Notes: generated from the letters alone by a model not told the origin. A DNA stretch of 64,000 nt from Paragonimus westermani (GCA_008508345.1 QNGE01000991.1:125268-189267), one strand, 5' to 3'. Shown: positions 45,101-58,614, counted from the first letter of the stretch. Program-made: numbers and translations.

Positions 45101-47690
45101 GAACCTGGGAATTTCTCCAATATCATCCGCTTTCTGAAGGGGCATCAATTCTGGTGACACAGCACACACAGTTTGGGCGAGACAGCATCATACACTATTT
45201 CTTCACACTAATTCAAACACTGTCTCAATGGTCAGACGAAGAGGTGACCGTAAGATGATTATGGACAACCAGTGAACACTCACGCACTCTAGAATCACTT
45301 GCTAAAATGATTCCTAATCCCACCAAATAACTTGTTGCTCAAAAATGACGTGGCAACAAAAGTGTACTGAAATCGGCAATAGTAACATCTACGAATGTAT
45401 TTTTTAAGGGCCACCTATGATACCAACCCCTACCTGCATGTGTGCCACGATTTTAACGCCTATAATTCCAACATCTTCAGTGATGTACCCATGCCACAAA
45501 AACCAACAGTTCTCTTCTTCCCGCTTTTCTATCAGGTTGTGCCAGGTTTGTGCAAACTTCTGGATAGAGGTCGAACATGGTGAGACAACAGTGACCTGAT
45601 AATTTGTGACTATGAATGGTGTCACTGGCGATTATATCATACTCAAAGTGTTATGTGACAGTCATTTATGTCGAACTTTGAAGTGCGATCTACAAAATGA
45701 GGACCATCAACAACACTGAAGTTTGACAGTATATATCAAGAATCACTATGAACAATGAAATTTCACAATGAAATTCACGCACCAAAAATATTTAAAACGA
45801 GAATGCATAGGTTAACCTAAAACAAATCGATAACAACAAAAAATAAAAACACAAGAAATCCGCAGACCTCTATGTTCAAATAGTCGAGGACAAGATGCCC
45901 ATAATTTGCAATCAATACGGGTTGATGGACAAACGGATGGGTCGCAAGTGAAAATAAGACGGCATCAACTAATCAACTTCCTTGCGGCTTTACCTGTTGT
46001 TTCATTAGCATTCTTTATGTAACAGACAGTACAGCAAGAGGCGGAGGAGATACAAACCGGTGGGTTTAATTAGCAGGCATCTACCATGAAGTCTCTAGCC
46101 AGAGGCTTTTAACCAACAGAAGTCAAGAATGACAAATCTTTAGTCAGATGTGGTTGCTCTTATGTTCCTAATCCACTGACTACCTGGTGCATTCCATCCG
46201 TAAACTGCAGACCCCAAAAAGTGCACGATGTTATTCCTACTACACGACTTGACAGAAAAAATGTATGCATTTCCGATGGTCACTAGCATGGTTTTCAAAT
46301 GGGTGTCATTGTAACAATTGTAAGCATGGTCAAATGAAAATTTTCACACAAAACTGCCTGAAGCACTCAGGAAGGCTGGACTATGTGCAGTCTGGCTATC
46401 AATAATGAATAAAAATGTATTATACTGTGATTGTGTACTGAGAAGACCCCGAAATATCGCACCGTACCGTTGGAGAAGATTAGTGACTCGCAACTATCAG
46501 GTTCTTGTACGTGATTATAATGATAAATAGAGGACGAGTTGGACTAATATGGACCGAACATCACTCAGAACTATTTGCAGCTACGGCATTTATGCAGACT
46601 TATCAGCCGGTCCCTTTGGAGCACCGACAATTTAGTTATCGGCCAGTTGGAACAAAAAGCAGTTCATTGTAACACTGTCGTCAGTCATGGTGAATTGTTC
46701 ATCGCCTACTGACGGGAACATGTAATTGATAGAAATGACCATGAGGAAGCTCGGTGGTAATTATGCTGACTGCCAAACTACAGTTTGTACGTTCGAACAC
46801 TGGATACTTTGACTGTTCCTCCTACCAAGATTCAAGAAATTTGGAAATACCCCCATATAACACGTGACCCAACACATCTCTGAAAAATTTTTCAGAGGTC
46901 GTAGAACTATTGCCTTGACTTTATTTTTTCTACAGGTCTGGACGCCTTGGTCTTGTGAAACCGGATCAGCGTCACTGCGACACAGTAAGTGACACGAGGT
47001 CTCAAGAGCTGTACGCATAATCAATACTAGGATCTCAGTACCCACTTCTGAATCAATACAGATCCAATGGGAAAAAAGCACAACTCGTGCCCTCGACTAA
47101 CTGTACTTTCACAAACGTTCACCTGCTCATGGCAATGAATCGCGTAAACGGCCTGCGCCGATTAACACTTACAATTCGATGAACTGACTTTCGTAAAAAC
47201 CTGCCGCATCCGGATCCTGAGAACTGCGTAAAAATTAGACGACAAGTGGAAAGTGTACTCAGAACGGACACAATCCGATAGTAGTTGCGATTTCACTTTA
47301 AGACGAAATAAGTTCCCTAACAAGGCCATATCCATCGACCAGAGAATTATTCTCTAAAAGATTTCGGCCGTTCCAGACAGAGTAATAATAGCAAGTGTTT
47401 TCAAGGCAAGTTCTTATAGATCAAACCGCTAACATGACATTGAAGTACCAGCTCTGTCCTAAGTGACTAACCAACAGCTTATGTCTAGACAGAATCACCA
47501 ACACCGTTCGCTGTGGGAACTTCCACGTGTTGCCGAGTTGTCCACACGTACGGACTCCTTCGTCCAACCTACCGCAGCAGACTCACGGCTTGCCAGTCTA
47601 CCTACCACATTTCGAGCGATTGTCAAATTTTCTTCTTTGACAGCCTGCATACCGAACTTAGTGGAATTGAGATCAGTCGAGTGAAATGCT
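42187..47690. other. No supported gene
   Basis: About 5.5 kb. The frame pair at 42670-42987 (minus) and 42702-42965 (plus) overlaps in a slightly GC-rich patch and is unrecognised. The rest has short frames only. Confidence 0.4.
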
Positions 47691-47842
47691 AACTGGCTGA
47701 ATGACTGACACTCACCAAACGTTACGCAGTTGATCAAGATCAGTATCGACAAACAATCGAGTGAAACAATGAGATGGTCGGGCATTCGATTCCAAAGTTG
47801 AAATGCCTGAATTCCCAGCCTGGTTTTGTAACTCAGCACTTT
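47690..47842 (-). pseudogene. CR1-like non-LTR retrotransposon, C-terminal RT fragment
   Basis: The minus frame reads LSYKTRLGIQAFQLWNRMPDHLI and continues with VSLDCLS. It resembles the FF-R-V-x-WN-x-LP-x-x-VV block that ends many CR1, jockey and LINE-like RT proteins. Nothing of the catalytic domain is attached, and downstream sequence is unrelated, so it is a small relic on the same strand as the fragment at 49.2-50.1 kb. Confidence 0.5.
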
Positions 47843-49229
47843 CTGCCTGAGAGCATGCTATTCTTATCCTTGGTTCGAGTCCAGCCGAAACCCAGGTTGG
47901 ATCTATGCTGAGTTTCAGTTACTGTCTGTGTGGATAGTCAGTGAGTTCACATGTAAATCTGCAAGGAGTTGTCAGCCGTTTTCATGTCACATTCGAGCCA
48001 GCTAATTGTACCTATTCTGTTATTGTCTGACACTGCAAAATCAATAGAATGACCTCTTCCATTGAAGATAAAGCCACAATATTGTGTGGAAACTTTGTTT
48101 TAAGTAAGTTCAATAATGCAACCAAATTTAACGGAAATTGACGGAACCCGTCAATCGGTGTGACATCCCAAATATCTTACACCTTAGAGTGGTGGAAGCA
48201 GTCGGCACGCATTCAGTCCTGGTGACTTGGTTGAGCCGAATATTTTTGCCCAAATGAGAGGCAGTGTCACACGGGTTCAACTGTTGATTCTGTACCACTA
48301 GTGATTTGATGGGACATAGGCCTGCCTAGTCGAATTACAGAAGTAACGTCAGCCCCAGTCTTATGGTTGACTGAGCGTATGCGAATAGCCTTGACGAAGA
48401 AAACGGGAGAAAGTAGCAAACAAATTGCGATACACGAAGGGCTCAGTCGACACGCTGGCTACTTTGTGCCATGTGCACATGTGAGAGTGAAAATGTGTTC
48501 TGATCTGAGTTTGATGCTGTTTTAACTGTTAACTTTGTATAGGTTTTTCATCAGAAACACGTTATTGATTAATGGTAAGGGATTTTGGTTGATATTATGT
48601 TAATGTCACTCAAAAGTGACTGTGGCTTTTGCACTAGATTGTCGCGTATTCTTGAACAAGAAGTAACACGCACGATTATACACTATGTACTGTACGGCAA
48701 AACATATCAGGTGCAGTCCAGCGATATTCAGCTCAGTTTGTGTAACCTACCTAACTTTAAGGAGTCTGTGTGAACCAAAGAGAAGTTGATAGAGGCACAG
48801 TGGTCTAGTCGTTCCAGTGCTAATCTAGGTTTTTGCATCGGATGTGAATCGATTTACTTGGCCTAAGCGACTTATGAAAAATGTTAACAAATGACCCTAC
48901 GTATGGTAACAATCCGCACTGTGGTCACTATGTGAGCAAGCTGAGTCCGATTCGACAATATCGTAATGTTGTTTCTTTCGGAAGAAACTGGGTTCATTTT
49001 TGTCTTCGTAAATGGTTCTGTGGATCGTTCTGAGAAGGTTGTGTGTCTAACGTAAAAGTGTCTGTGGGATTGGAGTGTTCATTCCTGAAGATTTCCACTC
49101 CAATGAGTCAAGTTAAGTCAGTAGTAGGCGCTCGAGGCACCCTTAGGTTTTTGGCCCACTCAGGTTTTCAACAAATGGAGGGCAAGTAACTAAATGAGTC
49201 CGAGTCACAATAATACTTAACATGTGCCA
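47843..49229. other. No supported gene; possible tRNA-like relic
   Basis: At 48797-48858 the plus strand has GGCACAGTGGTCTAGTCG (A-box-like), followed 30-40 bp later by GGATGTGAATCG (weakly B-box-like). It does not fold into a clear cloverleaf by eye and shares no body with the SINE-like family, so I list it only as a possibility. Confidence 0.3.
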
Positions 49230-50090
49230 CATGGAACAATTAGTCAACGCTACAATCAGTATCAGCTGGACAGAACAACTGATTCAATTTCGCTGTTAGT
49301 TCAACAGTAGGAGGGGTGAGTTTACGTAGAAGTCGGTATAAATAGGGAGTAACGAAAGGAAAACAAGACCAGGTGTGTGCAAACAAGTACTTGCGCTGAG
49401 ATCTACTGAAAGATACATAAATATATTCAAAAAGATCCGAATAGAGAGGATGAATTGTGTCAGGTAAGATTTTCGCCGCCAAATTTTTGCGAGCTTCGTG
49501 AGAAGATAAGAGGACTGGTTACGTGGAGTGACCATGTCATGTTGTGACTCAAAGTAACCCCCAGACATCTAACAGAAATGGGAATTTCACTATGTACATA
49601 AAGAGAACAGCTTCTCATGTCAATTGTCTTTCATGAGAGAAAGCGAGATGTCAGCATACTTAGAGGTGTTGAGACAAACTGTGGGGCTCCGACCAAATCA
49701 ATGGTTTGAGTAAACGGTCCAATGAAGTGAGAGAAGGAAATCACGCTGGGGATTTCAAGGCGTAAACTACACCATCCGCATGGTTAGTTGCCAAAATAAA
49801 CGGGAACCGATATGAATGCCATAAAAAGAATGACAAAAGAGGAAGGACTGCGTTCTGTGGAAAACCAGAGCAGCGATTGGAGTTGACCATCAAATGAGGT
49901 GAACTGTCGGCAATTTGTAAAATACTCGCATACGAAATCGATAGTTCATATCGGAATGTTTGTTTCGGCGAAAATTCGAAGTAACCCGCCTCTATTAGTG
50001 CTCCCAAACACTGCAGTCTAAAGAACACATACGAACAGTCCCTGATTGTCCAACAAGCAATGACGGAATGAAATGAACTAGACAAGCGAG
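49230..50090 (-). pseudogene. CR1-like non-LTR retrotransposon RT remnant
   Basis: The minus frame 49741-50085 (114 codons) reads SGFPQNAVLPLLSFF at its residues 73-87, matching the SGVPQGSVLGPLLF block. NHADGVV at 101-107 corresponds to the FADDV catalytic box with the second Asp changed to Gly. After a frameshift, CLGVTLSHNMTWSLHV at about 49521-49570 matches the YLGV block after the palm. Order and spacing fit a CR1/jockey-type RT, which would prime cDNA at a nicked target. Several stops and frameshifts and the lost catalytic Asp make it dead. The open frame 50218-50607 upstream on the same strand is unrecognised. Confidence 0.7.
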
Positions 50091-52485
50091 AACATCAGGG
50101 GCTGGAAGTGAGCTATTACACGCGTGGTGATTAAAATCCGTAATATCCATTTGATTTAATCTTTAGGAAACTTTCAACACTATCAGCGCGCATGGCAGCC
50201 CCTTTCAGGGAATGGTGTTATGGGTGCCGTATTCCCCAAATCAAAAAGTTCGCAGTGAGTAAAACACTAGGTGAATAATTCGAACAGTAATTGGCATAGA
50301 AACTCAGCATAGTCCATACGAACGAGTGGCGACAAACCGTCAGATGCGGTTGCCTTGCCGGTAATCTGCCGGCAAACTTCTCCAGAAACTGTTGAGCACC
50401 TAATGGGGTGAGCGGATCAGCGGGAAAGAAAACTGTGGGATCTGGTAAGTAATTTTTCAATGTCCCGTTGAAGTTATGATTGGGCTGTACGATATTGATA
50501 GTAGGCTTCTTGGCAGGAAAGTTCAACTTACCCAATCTCTTCATGATCTGCCTGGTTTTGTGGCAACGTTTGTCACCCAATAAGGTGTGGAGGTAAACCG
50601 GATTCAAACGATTCAGTTCACATATGATAGACTTTGAAATACATTTTACATGATTGGATTAGCTTTTACACTAGAAGCCTTTTCTTTCTTCCTATGGATT
50701 TTTTTGACGTACTGAGAAAGAAATCTGCTCTCACGAATAAATACAACTCCCTAAGGCAGCAAATATTAAAATAGAACTTAAGGTGGCTAGTAAACTGGTT
50801 ACGGTAGATAAACAAGTAGGCAAGAGCAAACAAACTCAAATCGGACGAAGTAATCATTTTACGTAGCCTACTGTGGTTATCGATAAGAGGTTGTGGATGT
50901 CTAATTCTGTGCCTCCCCCCCACAGAGAGTGAAAAACATATTGGGCGCTTTACACTAAATCACAGGAGAGGGCTTCATGACAGAGTTGTCTACACTACTA
51001 GGTTAGAAGAGCCTGTGAACGGCAAACAACTGGATATTGTTGAAGAAAGCGAAATCGGGATATCCGTCCAGACCGGGGGTGGTAAGAAGTGTTATCAAAT
51101 CAGTTTAAAACGCCGCATAAAATATATGAGGTTTCGGGAAATTCCAATTAAGTTACCCGAAAATCACCAATGAAATGGTAGGAGATTTTAAAGGGATAGA
51201 CAAATATTACGTGCTAAAATCGAACGAAAACCAGTCAAGAATCTGTGATTGCACTAGGCAATTAAATAACCTGCATAAATAATCGCAAAATAAAAATGAG
51301 ACCACAACGTCATCGATTTAGGTGGTAACACCTCTATCACGCCGTCTGTAACATACAAGGCTATTCACACGATAGCAAATGAAACCTTCGAGTCTTTTCC
51401 GTCTTCGATATCTTCGAGCAGCTCGGTTTCCTGTATAAAAAAAATGCTAAGTTTGCATATCCATGAAATTAGGTGGTTCCGCTCATAAATATGAGCAAAT
51501 ACATTCTTTTCATAGTTCTTTTTGTAGTGCAACTTATCATTCTGTGTATCCCGGCATTCCCGTTTGATTTCTGTTCAGCTCTATTGGTTATCTTTAACTG
51601 CGGAAGCGCATAAACGTAAAATGTTCTCATGAAATCGCGAGAGCATCCTATCATAGTGCCACGCACAGGATGATAATGATTGAAAGAATGCTCGATTTAA
51701 AAAATTCCAACAATTTGCTGAAGGGTAAGTAGGTAAACAACATCCAAAAGGATGGTGCAATCGTTTGCTCTGCCAAATTTAAGAAACCCGTGATTCATAC
51801 ACCGCAGCTTATAAACTGAAAAGTTGACCCTCCACCTAAATTGATGGGTATGTCACCACTATCATTGTAGATGTTGGCCGATTCTCTCAAATATAATCGT
51901 TTTGGTACGTTATTGGGTAATATCAATAATCAACCTCATTTGTATGAAACGAACCAAACTAGGGGAAATCAGAGGACGATGGAACAATTGCTAGTTAGTT
52001 TCACAAACAAGTTAAACAGCTTGGAGAAAGACACTAATCCAACAAAATCCACACCTCCAAATCCACTACTGGTAGAAAAATTCGATCCACTCGTCGAAAC
52101 ATGATGGATAGCCGCTATTGGCTACGCCCTATTTCTTCCGCAAACAGTCACTTTGATATCAAAGACGTGGCTAAAGTCATCACATACAATAGTACATCAG
52201 TGGTTCTCACTGATGCTTAACTTACGCACAATCATGAAGAAAAAAGCAAGCCACAGCGAAGAAAAAAAAAGAAAGGAAGAGGAGCTAACTATTAAAAGTA
52301 ACCATGCCTACAGTCAAACACTCAACATCGAAGTGCCTACACCTTGTAAACAAACAACCGAGCCGTATGTGATAGTAAAGCATAAAAAAACAGCTTCCAC
52401 ATGGCTTTTGCTACCCCGCATCATTAAGTGCACTTGCCTTATAAAAACTCGGCCAAACAACAACAACATTCAATCTCCCGAACCA
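50091..52485. other. No firmly supported gene
   Basis: The minus frame 50218-50607 (129 codons, no ATG at its start) and the plus frames 51871-52104 (ATG) and 52153-52491 are unrecognised. The latter two follow one another, and the second contains a Lys/Glu-rich tract from an A-rich stretch at 52255-52290. They could belong to an unrecognised element, but nothing confirms it. Confidence 0.4.
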
Positions 52486-52489
52486 GATT

Positions 52490-53880
52490 AGACGCCACCC
52501 CATCTAAAATCTCCAGTCACTGACTCTGTGAGTTGTGAGGTCCCCAACCCGGAAGACGAACCTGATCTACAGTGGCCAACCCGGTAGTAGACTATTTCAT
52601 TTCTCTGCGTCAGCCCATCAGCTATCCAAGTCGCATCTCACGCTAATCCGACCAAGCGTCGGCAAAGATTACTTGGTGACGTAAGCGACAAACTAGCACC
52701 CTTAGTACATGACCTAACCATCTAAGTCTGTGCAAACATAAGGATTGAACACAAGAACTCGATTGACAACCACAACCAAATACACGTTCCCTAACCTCTT
52801 CGTTGTCCACTCGCTGGTGTCACCCGACACAAGCGATTGAACGCAGACACTAGTGGTCAACTACTCAAGACGGTTTACGTCTTATACCCTGAGCGGCCAC
52901 GTTTCGCTACCATAAAATAATATAGCCCTCATTGGTGTCTTATATACGCGACCCTTGAGCCTCAGATATGCCTCTGTCGCCGTAGCCTCAGAGACACGCG
53001 ATTCTATTTCATTTCTTACACATCCGTCACCGTCAGCGATGTAGCTTCCCAATGAACAACCTCTATAAATTTACTATCCAACATTAGATCTACGTAATGA
53101 AGACAGTCTCCCGGAAGCACAACGCCTTGCAGTTGCAAAGCACATTCCGAGGTATTCAGCAGAACGCGAAATAGCATTTGGAATTGTCTGTGCTGTCTGA
53201 AAATTGGCAAGCAACAACACCTTGTCGTCAACTTAATCAAAATCGGTCAGTCTTGCACTAGGCACCTCGGGAATGCCAGAGACAGGTAACCGACATACTT
53301 CGTCTAAGACAAAAACGAACACAATTGGCGAAAACAGACAATCTTGGAGTGTACCGCTTATGATGAAACTAAGACAGTTCGACGCAGACCCTCCAACCTG
53401 AGGTGAAGTATGGAAATATCGTCAACAATATGTTCACACATCTGTTTGGTACACCCCTGTGTTTAAGCGGCTATAAAAGTGCAGATCATTCGATTGAATC
53501 AAACGCATCGTTATAGAGAAGAAAAACAGCCATTGTTGGCAGGCGGTCCATATGATGCTGCTCCAGAATTTGGCGAAGAGTGAGAACTGACTAGCACAAC
53601 CTCGTCCAGGATGAAACCCTGCTTGTTCTTTTCCAATTGTCAGCCTCCCGAGCGGCGGTGAGCCGACGAAGTCTAACGGATACTAGAATCCTAGTGAGGA
53701 CTGGGGTCAGACTAAGTCCCGTATGGTTTACGAAACAGCGCCTGACTCCTTCTTTGGAGATAGGAAATATTGTCGAATGAAACCAGCACGGACGGGTCTT
53801 CTCCGACTTCCACACAAGCTCAAACAACTGAGTCAAAGCCTCTACTAACGCCTTCCCATTTTACTTCAATTAGCTATTGC
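52490..53880 (-). pseudogene. RTE-like non-LTR retrotransposon RT remnant
   Basis: Read on the minus strand from 53860: ALVEALTQLFELVWKSEK; VNHTGLSLTPVLTRILVSVRLRRL (the RGISL block); AGFHPGRGC at about 53600-53625 (the QAGFRPGRGC block); QHHMDRLPTMAVFL then DAFDSIE (palm Asp region). Then LKGRVYKTPMRAILFYGSETWPLRV at about 52885-52960, HRLRWLGHVLR near 52690-52732, and RLPGWGPHNS near 52520-52555. This is the domain order of RTE-type RTs. The stretch expected to carry the FADD box is not readable, and stops and frameshifts are common, so it is an old, dead copy. Confidence 0.8.
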
Positions 53881-54199
53881 GTTTCCTTTTTTCATGGGCT
53901 GATATCAAACAGCCGTTGCATGGTTGGTCTGCAAACGAACAGCTACGGATTTTGTAAACAGTTGGCTCGCCTAATTACAGATCATTGCCTAGATTTTCCG
54001 GCGTGTGTGGGGTTCATGAGACCCAACCGGATCGAAACAGTTGCCCATCACTTCGCCAGTGGTTACTTGGACAAATTGTTTGCCTGCAAGCACGAGGTCA
54101 TCCAGACCAGTCACTGTGTTTCACAGTGTAGAGTGGAAAAAATAATCACGTGAAATACACAACCAATCCCACATCGAACAAGTCGCCGTCTCGTCAGTC
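53881..54199. other. No supported gene
   Basis: The plus frame 53770-54153 (127 codons) overlaps the RTE remnant on the opposite strand and is most likely its shadow plus chance extension. Confidence 0.4.
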
Positions 54200-54400
54200 G
54201 TCTATGGGAGTTCGAATGGGCAATTAAATGCAGGAGAGTGTTCTTTTAGGGAAAGGGTTGGTCGAAAAGTTCAGGAGAATGTGAGAGCTGTAATCAGTTG
54301 TAAATGATGTGCAATGTAAATAAAACCAAAATCCTCGACCACTTATCCGAACTACACAGTTGTGAAGAATTTTTCGACTATATTAAGATGATGAAGATTG
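54200..54400 (+). mobile_element. SINE-like repeat, diverged copy
   Basis: The block AAAACCAAAATCCTCGACCAC then TTATCC matches the AAACCAAATCCCCGACTACTTATC block at about 27855-27880. The upstream GTTGGTCGAAAAG and GTAAATGATGTGCAATG parts fit the family with more divergence. Confidence 0.5.
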
Positions 54401-56159
54401 CTCCGTCCTAATACAAGGTTGACCAGTAGCAGGAAATATCTGGGAGTTTGGAAGTGTTTCTTTGATGGAAGCTTTTCTTCTTGGGGGGGACACGTTGATC
54501 TCACTAAGTCTGGTCGATATGTGTGACACAGTGAGTCAGAACAAACGTGTTCCCATGGCCGACAACGGGGTTTCATTAGGGCTGTTTATAGTATCTTAAA
54601 ATAGGTGTAAAATCAAGTGCCCCCACGTTGTAGCAGGTTATGCCCGCTACGCGGTCGTTACGGATTGACAAACAACAATCATATATACATGTGGTATTCG
54701 GACTCAAAGGGGAAAACAAAAGCTGAACGGACGACACCTCAACCATGATTTACAACGGTAGAACAGCAAAACTACATCCAGATTAGGATACTGTCCGGGT
54801 AGTGGGGTTTAGACAGGAGTTGAGTAGAGATGATTTGGACCCAGGGTCTGTTGACTAACAGAATAACAATATAATCACTGTTCTATCTGAGTCCAAAACA
54901 AAGCTAAGAAATGTAACACTTGGAACAAGACGGGGGTCTAAGGTATATCGTTCGGTTAGTTGCTATTTTATGAGACCCTAACACACCAGGCAATGGTCGT
55001 TTGTTCCATCCTGTTTTCCGATGTCAGGACCTTCAGGTAATGATAAACCAGCTAACAGTGACCCTTGATCAGAGTTTAGAACAGAATCCCTGACATCCTC
55101 TGCACACTCACATTCGCAACAGGTTGTGTTTGAAGGGCACAGCTCACAAGTTCGAACGACCATACAGTAGGTGTTAGTTTGATGTGACTCCGGGAGCAAA
55201 ATCACTGTTGGATAGGCATCCGTGTGGATTCGTTTGTCGAATACACTGTACAGTTGGCTTACCAGAGAAAAATGTGTAGCCAGCTCAATAACAGATTAAT
55301 ACAGTTCGGTGATTTGCCGTTTTAGTGTTTCACAAAGAACCTGGACTTCGTCTACTATAAACGCTGTACTGTCTCCCTTCTGAGGTAACTAGGCTTGCTC
55401 AGTTATTGGAAAGTATGCACTGCATGTTTTTTGGGAGTTGTGTTTTCAATGGGATAAATCTAATGCGAAAAAGCACTTCGTAAACACGTTTCTTGGGCGG
55501 GGAACTTTCTTCTTAAGACCTTCTCTCTGAGAGGAGCACAGCATAGCTGCAACATACGGTCCAATAGTCACCCGTGAGTCCGTTCTTACAAAATCTAGAC
55601 CTGGGACGCCACGCGGTTGGATACCTCAACCATACGTACTGATATAACAGATATCATTAGTGGAATCAGTTCAAAATTTGGATCATTGTGTGACGACCGT
55701 ACGTGATTGCAATGTCCACGTCAAATCTTTTGGCCATAATACTTTCAAAATCGCAGGTGAAACTAACTGCACACGAAAGAGAGAAACCCCATATTCCTGT
55801 CCAGCCATGTAAGCAATTAGTCCACTAAGATGACGTTCTCGAAAGAACTGGTACATTATGTCAGTCATTATTGAATGGTCTATACTACCACAGGGCGAAA
55901 ATAGCCTACCCTGTCCAAGACACAATATGACACGGGCCTTATCATTTATTCACAACGGCCATGAATTTGGTCAGAAGATTTTGTAAATAGCACCGCTGCT
56001 CACCCTAACGGTTACGTGAAGTAGCGAGGGACAACCTTACTAAAAAGAGTAAGAACTGATCAAACAAGACTAAGCGGAAGAACCGAAAATAGTGCGAATG
56101 CAAACATGCCATTGATTGCGGCACGTAGCTACCTCGGATAGCGTTTGTAGTCAGCGATT
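54401..56159. other. No supported gene
   Basis: The short minus frames at 54352-54576, 54978-55205 and 55683-55925 are unrecognised. Confidence 0.4.
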
Positions 56160-56400
56160 TGAGTGATCACGGTGACCCCAGCTGGGCAATTTACATCTAT
56201 CCATCCCACTCAATGGAACAGTCAAAGCCTTCATAGTTTGACCACGAGGTCCTTTGAACACCACCATGTGGTAATCGTTCAACTGACATGCGGAGCACGT
56301 GACCTAACCATCGCAGACTGCACAACCTGAGTAGCTGACCGATTGATCGCGCATCTCGAGCACTCCGGAATACACACTAGCAAACTGCCGCACTGTTCAT
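56160..56400 (-). pseudogene. RTE-like RT fragment, C-terminal part
   Basis: On the minus strand the sequence at 56280-56325 reads LRWLGHVLRMSVERLPHGGV, the same LRWLGHVLR block as in the 52.5-53.9 kb remnant, followed by an EGF-like broken tail. No catalytic part is attached. It is another 5'-truncated relic of the same type and strand. Confidence 0.6.
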
Positions 56401-58084
56401 GCGATGTGAGCTAATCGGCGGGGACAACTTACGATTTATTAATGCCTTTGTCGGCAACAGACCACAATTCTGAATCACTGAACCGAGCAGAACGCATACA
56501 AGCATTATATATCCTTCCTTTCAACCGAACTTTTGCTCGACTGCACAGGTGACTTCAGCCTAATTTTATAGGAGGTCCCGTTTAGGACTTGGGTTCACTC
56601 TAAGTAACTATCGATCGCTTCGTTCAATGGCCACGCTTCTGTACTTGATTCTTTTTCGAGTTCAACATTTCCAGTACCGAGGTAACTTGACATCGATTAC
56701 CTCATTGTCAATCGTCGGAATTTCGCAATTCGTCAGCTGATCTCCCGTTACAACGTAGCCCCAGAGATGATTAATGAAAAGAAGAACCGGTCAGCCAAAG
56801 TAGCGTTTTAGTGAACTTGGAGTATCGAGCGTGTCTCGAATAACTCAATTCCATGTCATACTATTGCAGGGAGCCTTGAACAGCGTCTACCTTGTCGATA
56901 ACGAAAAACGGGCGAAACAATATGGTTGGGATGGCTACCATCAGGGATATATATGTGAGCAGCACCGGTTACGAAGTGAGACAAGCTTCTTTTGGAAGGA
57001 GAGAGTCGTATGTGAATTCCTACTAGAACTGTCTGATTGTCCACCTGTCTAATTAGCACGGTCTGGAGGAGCAACCAGATGGGTAAGCTCCAGGATGGTA
57101 AAACAAAACGGCCACAGTTTTGTAGAACAAACGTCGGTAGGGCATTTCGATTGACGGATGAGGGAACGGACTGGGAGTGTGATCTATTTCGAATCGCACC
57201 TTAATTGTCTATAAGTGATGTTTTTAATGTGACTGATAAAAATGGATTATCTTGTGCGTAAGTTTTATCTGACGGTGAGTTTGCTACACAGTGCTAGTGC
57301 GAAACACAAAACGGACCGTGATAGGCAGAGGTTTGGAGAGGCTGAGTAAAAACGCTCCTAAAATTATGAAGAGGGTAAGGACTAAGTGACCTTTGGTGAA
57401 TTGTTGGTGCGCAACACTGTCTTTCATATTGCCCTTGCGTGTTTGTTTACACGAAATGCAACGTGCAAACGGAGACGCACAACACACACACATGCACGTA
57501 CTGGATTTGCGCTCAGCAGTTGCCACTAGCACGTAAAAGTCCATTTGAACGCAGAAAGTGTTCCTACCCAGACTGTGGCACGTCAGTGTGTTGGAATTAA
57601 TGAACGGATGAATGAATGCGACACAGTTTCCGGACATTGTACGATGTCCAAACACTGGCTAGTTCGTCAAATGGCTGGCAGACTGACTGACGGACGGACT
57701 GGCTGGCTGGTTGGTTGGTCAACTTATTTGATCAATAACTCAAACCGGATGTCCTACGGACTATACCGGCTTGGTTAATCGGTCCATTAAGCCAATTTTA
57801 TTGGACGTACCGTTGGATTTTACCGGAAAATCAACTCATGGCAGTTCCTGCAGTCGACTAGCGATTTTAAGAGTATTCTGAAGAACCTGCCGTGCGCAAC
57901 CAATGGTAACGTGTACGATGTCTTAATTGATGACCATTCGAATTCGCGCTGCAGCATGCCTCTTCTAAATAAGGTTGATATAGTCTCAGTTTGCAAGTTA
58001 ACAGGTCATGATGACATGGGTTGAGCATTACTCACATCTGACTGCGATTACCGCAGCCGGGTAAACGTTTTAGCTAGTCCGCTT
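56401..58084. other. No supported gene; tetranucleotide-like repeat
   Basis: At 57682-57720 there is a degenerate ACTG, ACGG, GGCT, GGTT tetranucleotide run. The frames 56831-57052 (plus) and 57284-57655 (minus) are unrecognised. Confidence 0.45.
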
Positions 58085-58280
58085 CAGAACAAAGTGGAGA
58101 ACTCGGGCTTCGCCCTCGTTAGAGCCCACCTGTAGTTCGTTTGTTTGCCACGACCGGGACTTGAATTGCAATCGAATGTGAGTATTGTTCAAGTGCACTA
58201 ATCAATCCCCAGAGTACTTATCAGGAAAGTCAACTGACTGCAGTGATTTCAACATGATTAAGAAGTCCCGATCGCACAGC
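58085..58280 (+). mobile_element. SINE-like repeat, diverged copy
   Basis: It contains TGCAATCGAATGTGAGTATTG, then TCAATCCCCAGAGTACTTATC, then TTTCAACATGATTAAG, aligning in order with 27825-27905. Confidence 0.55.
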
Positions 58281-58454
58281 CATCGATTTAAATTAACAGG
58301 ACAATTGTCAAGACCAGGCAAACCCGATCGGTATTCACAAGTTAGTAGGAATGAGGATTTTTTAAAAATATTTCGGCCTACCTAATGTGAACTTGCTGAT
58401 GCAGTCAATATGGTTGCCTCGTAAGAACGTGCACAGTAGTCCGAAACCCAGTCG

Positions 58455-58610
58455 TGACAAGAAAATGCGCTGCCGAAACACGAGTGTAGTGTTGGTTTTC
58501 GAAAAGAGCTGTCTGAAAGGTCTGGTTGAATAAGACGGCTACAAACAAACAGTAGTGGTGTTTAAGTTACATAGACCAATTATTAGCACTGTATGTCGTG
58601 TTTATTTTGT
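58455..58610 (+). mobile_element. SINE-like repeat, diverged copy
   Basis: It contains CGAAACACGAGTGTAGTG, TTTTCGAAAAGAGCTGTCTG and GGTCTGGTTGAAT in family order, then loses similarity before a (CA)n run at 58615-58628. Confidence 0.5.
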
Positions 58611-58614
58611 TTCC

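Noticed and set aside
47820..47895. tRNA-like B box (GGTTCGAGTCC) near 47870
   Set aside because: No A box at the right distance and no cloverleaf; it adjoins a CR1-like coding relic.
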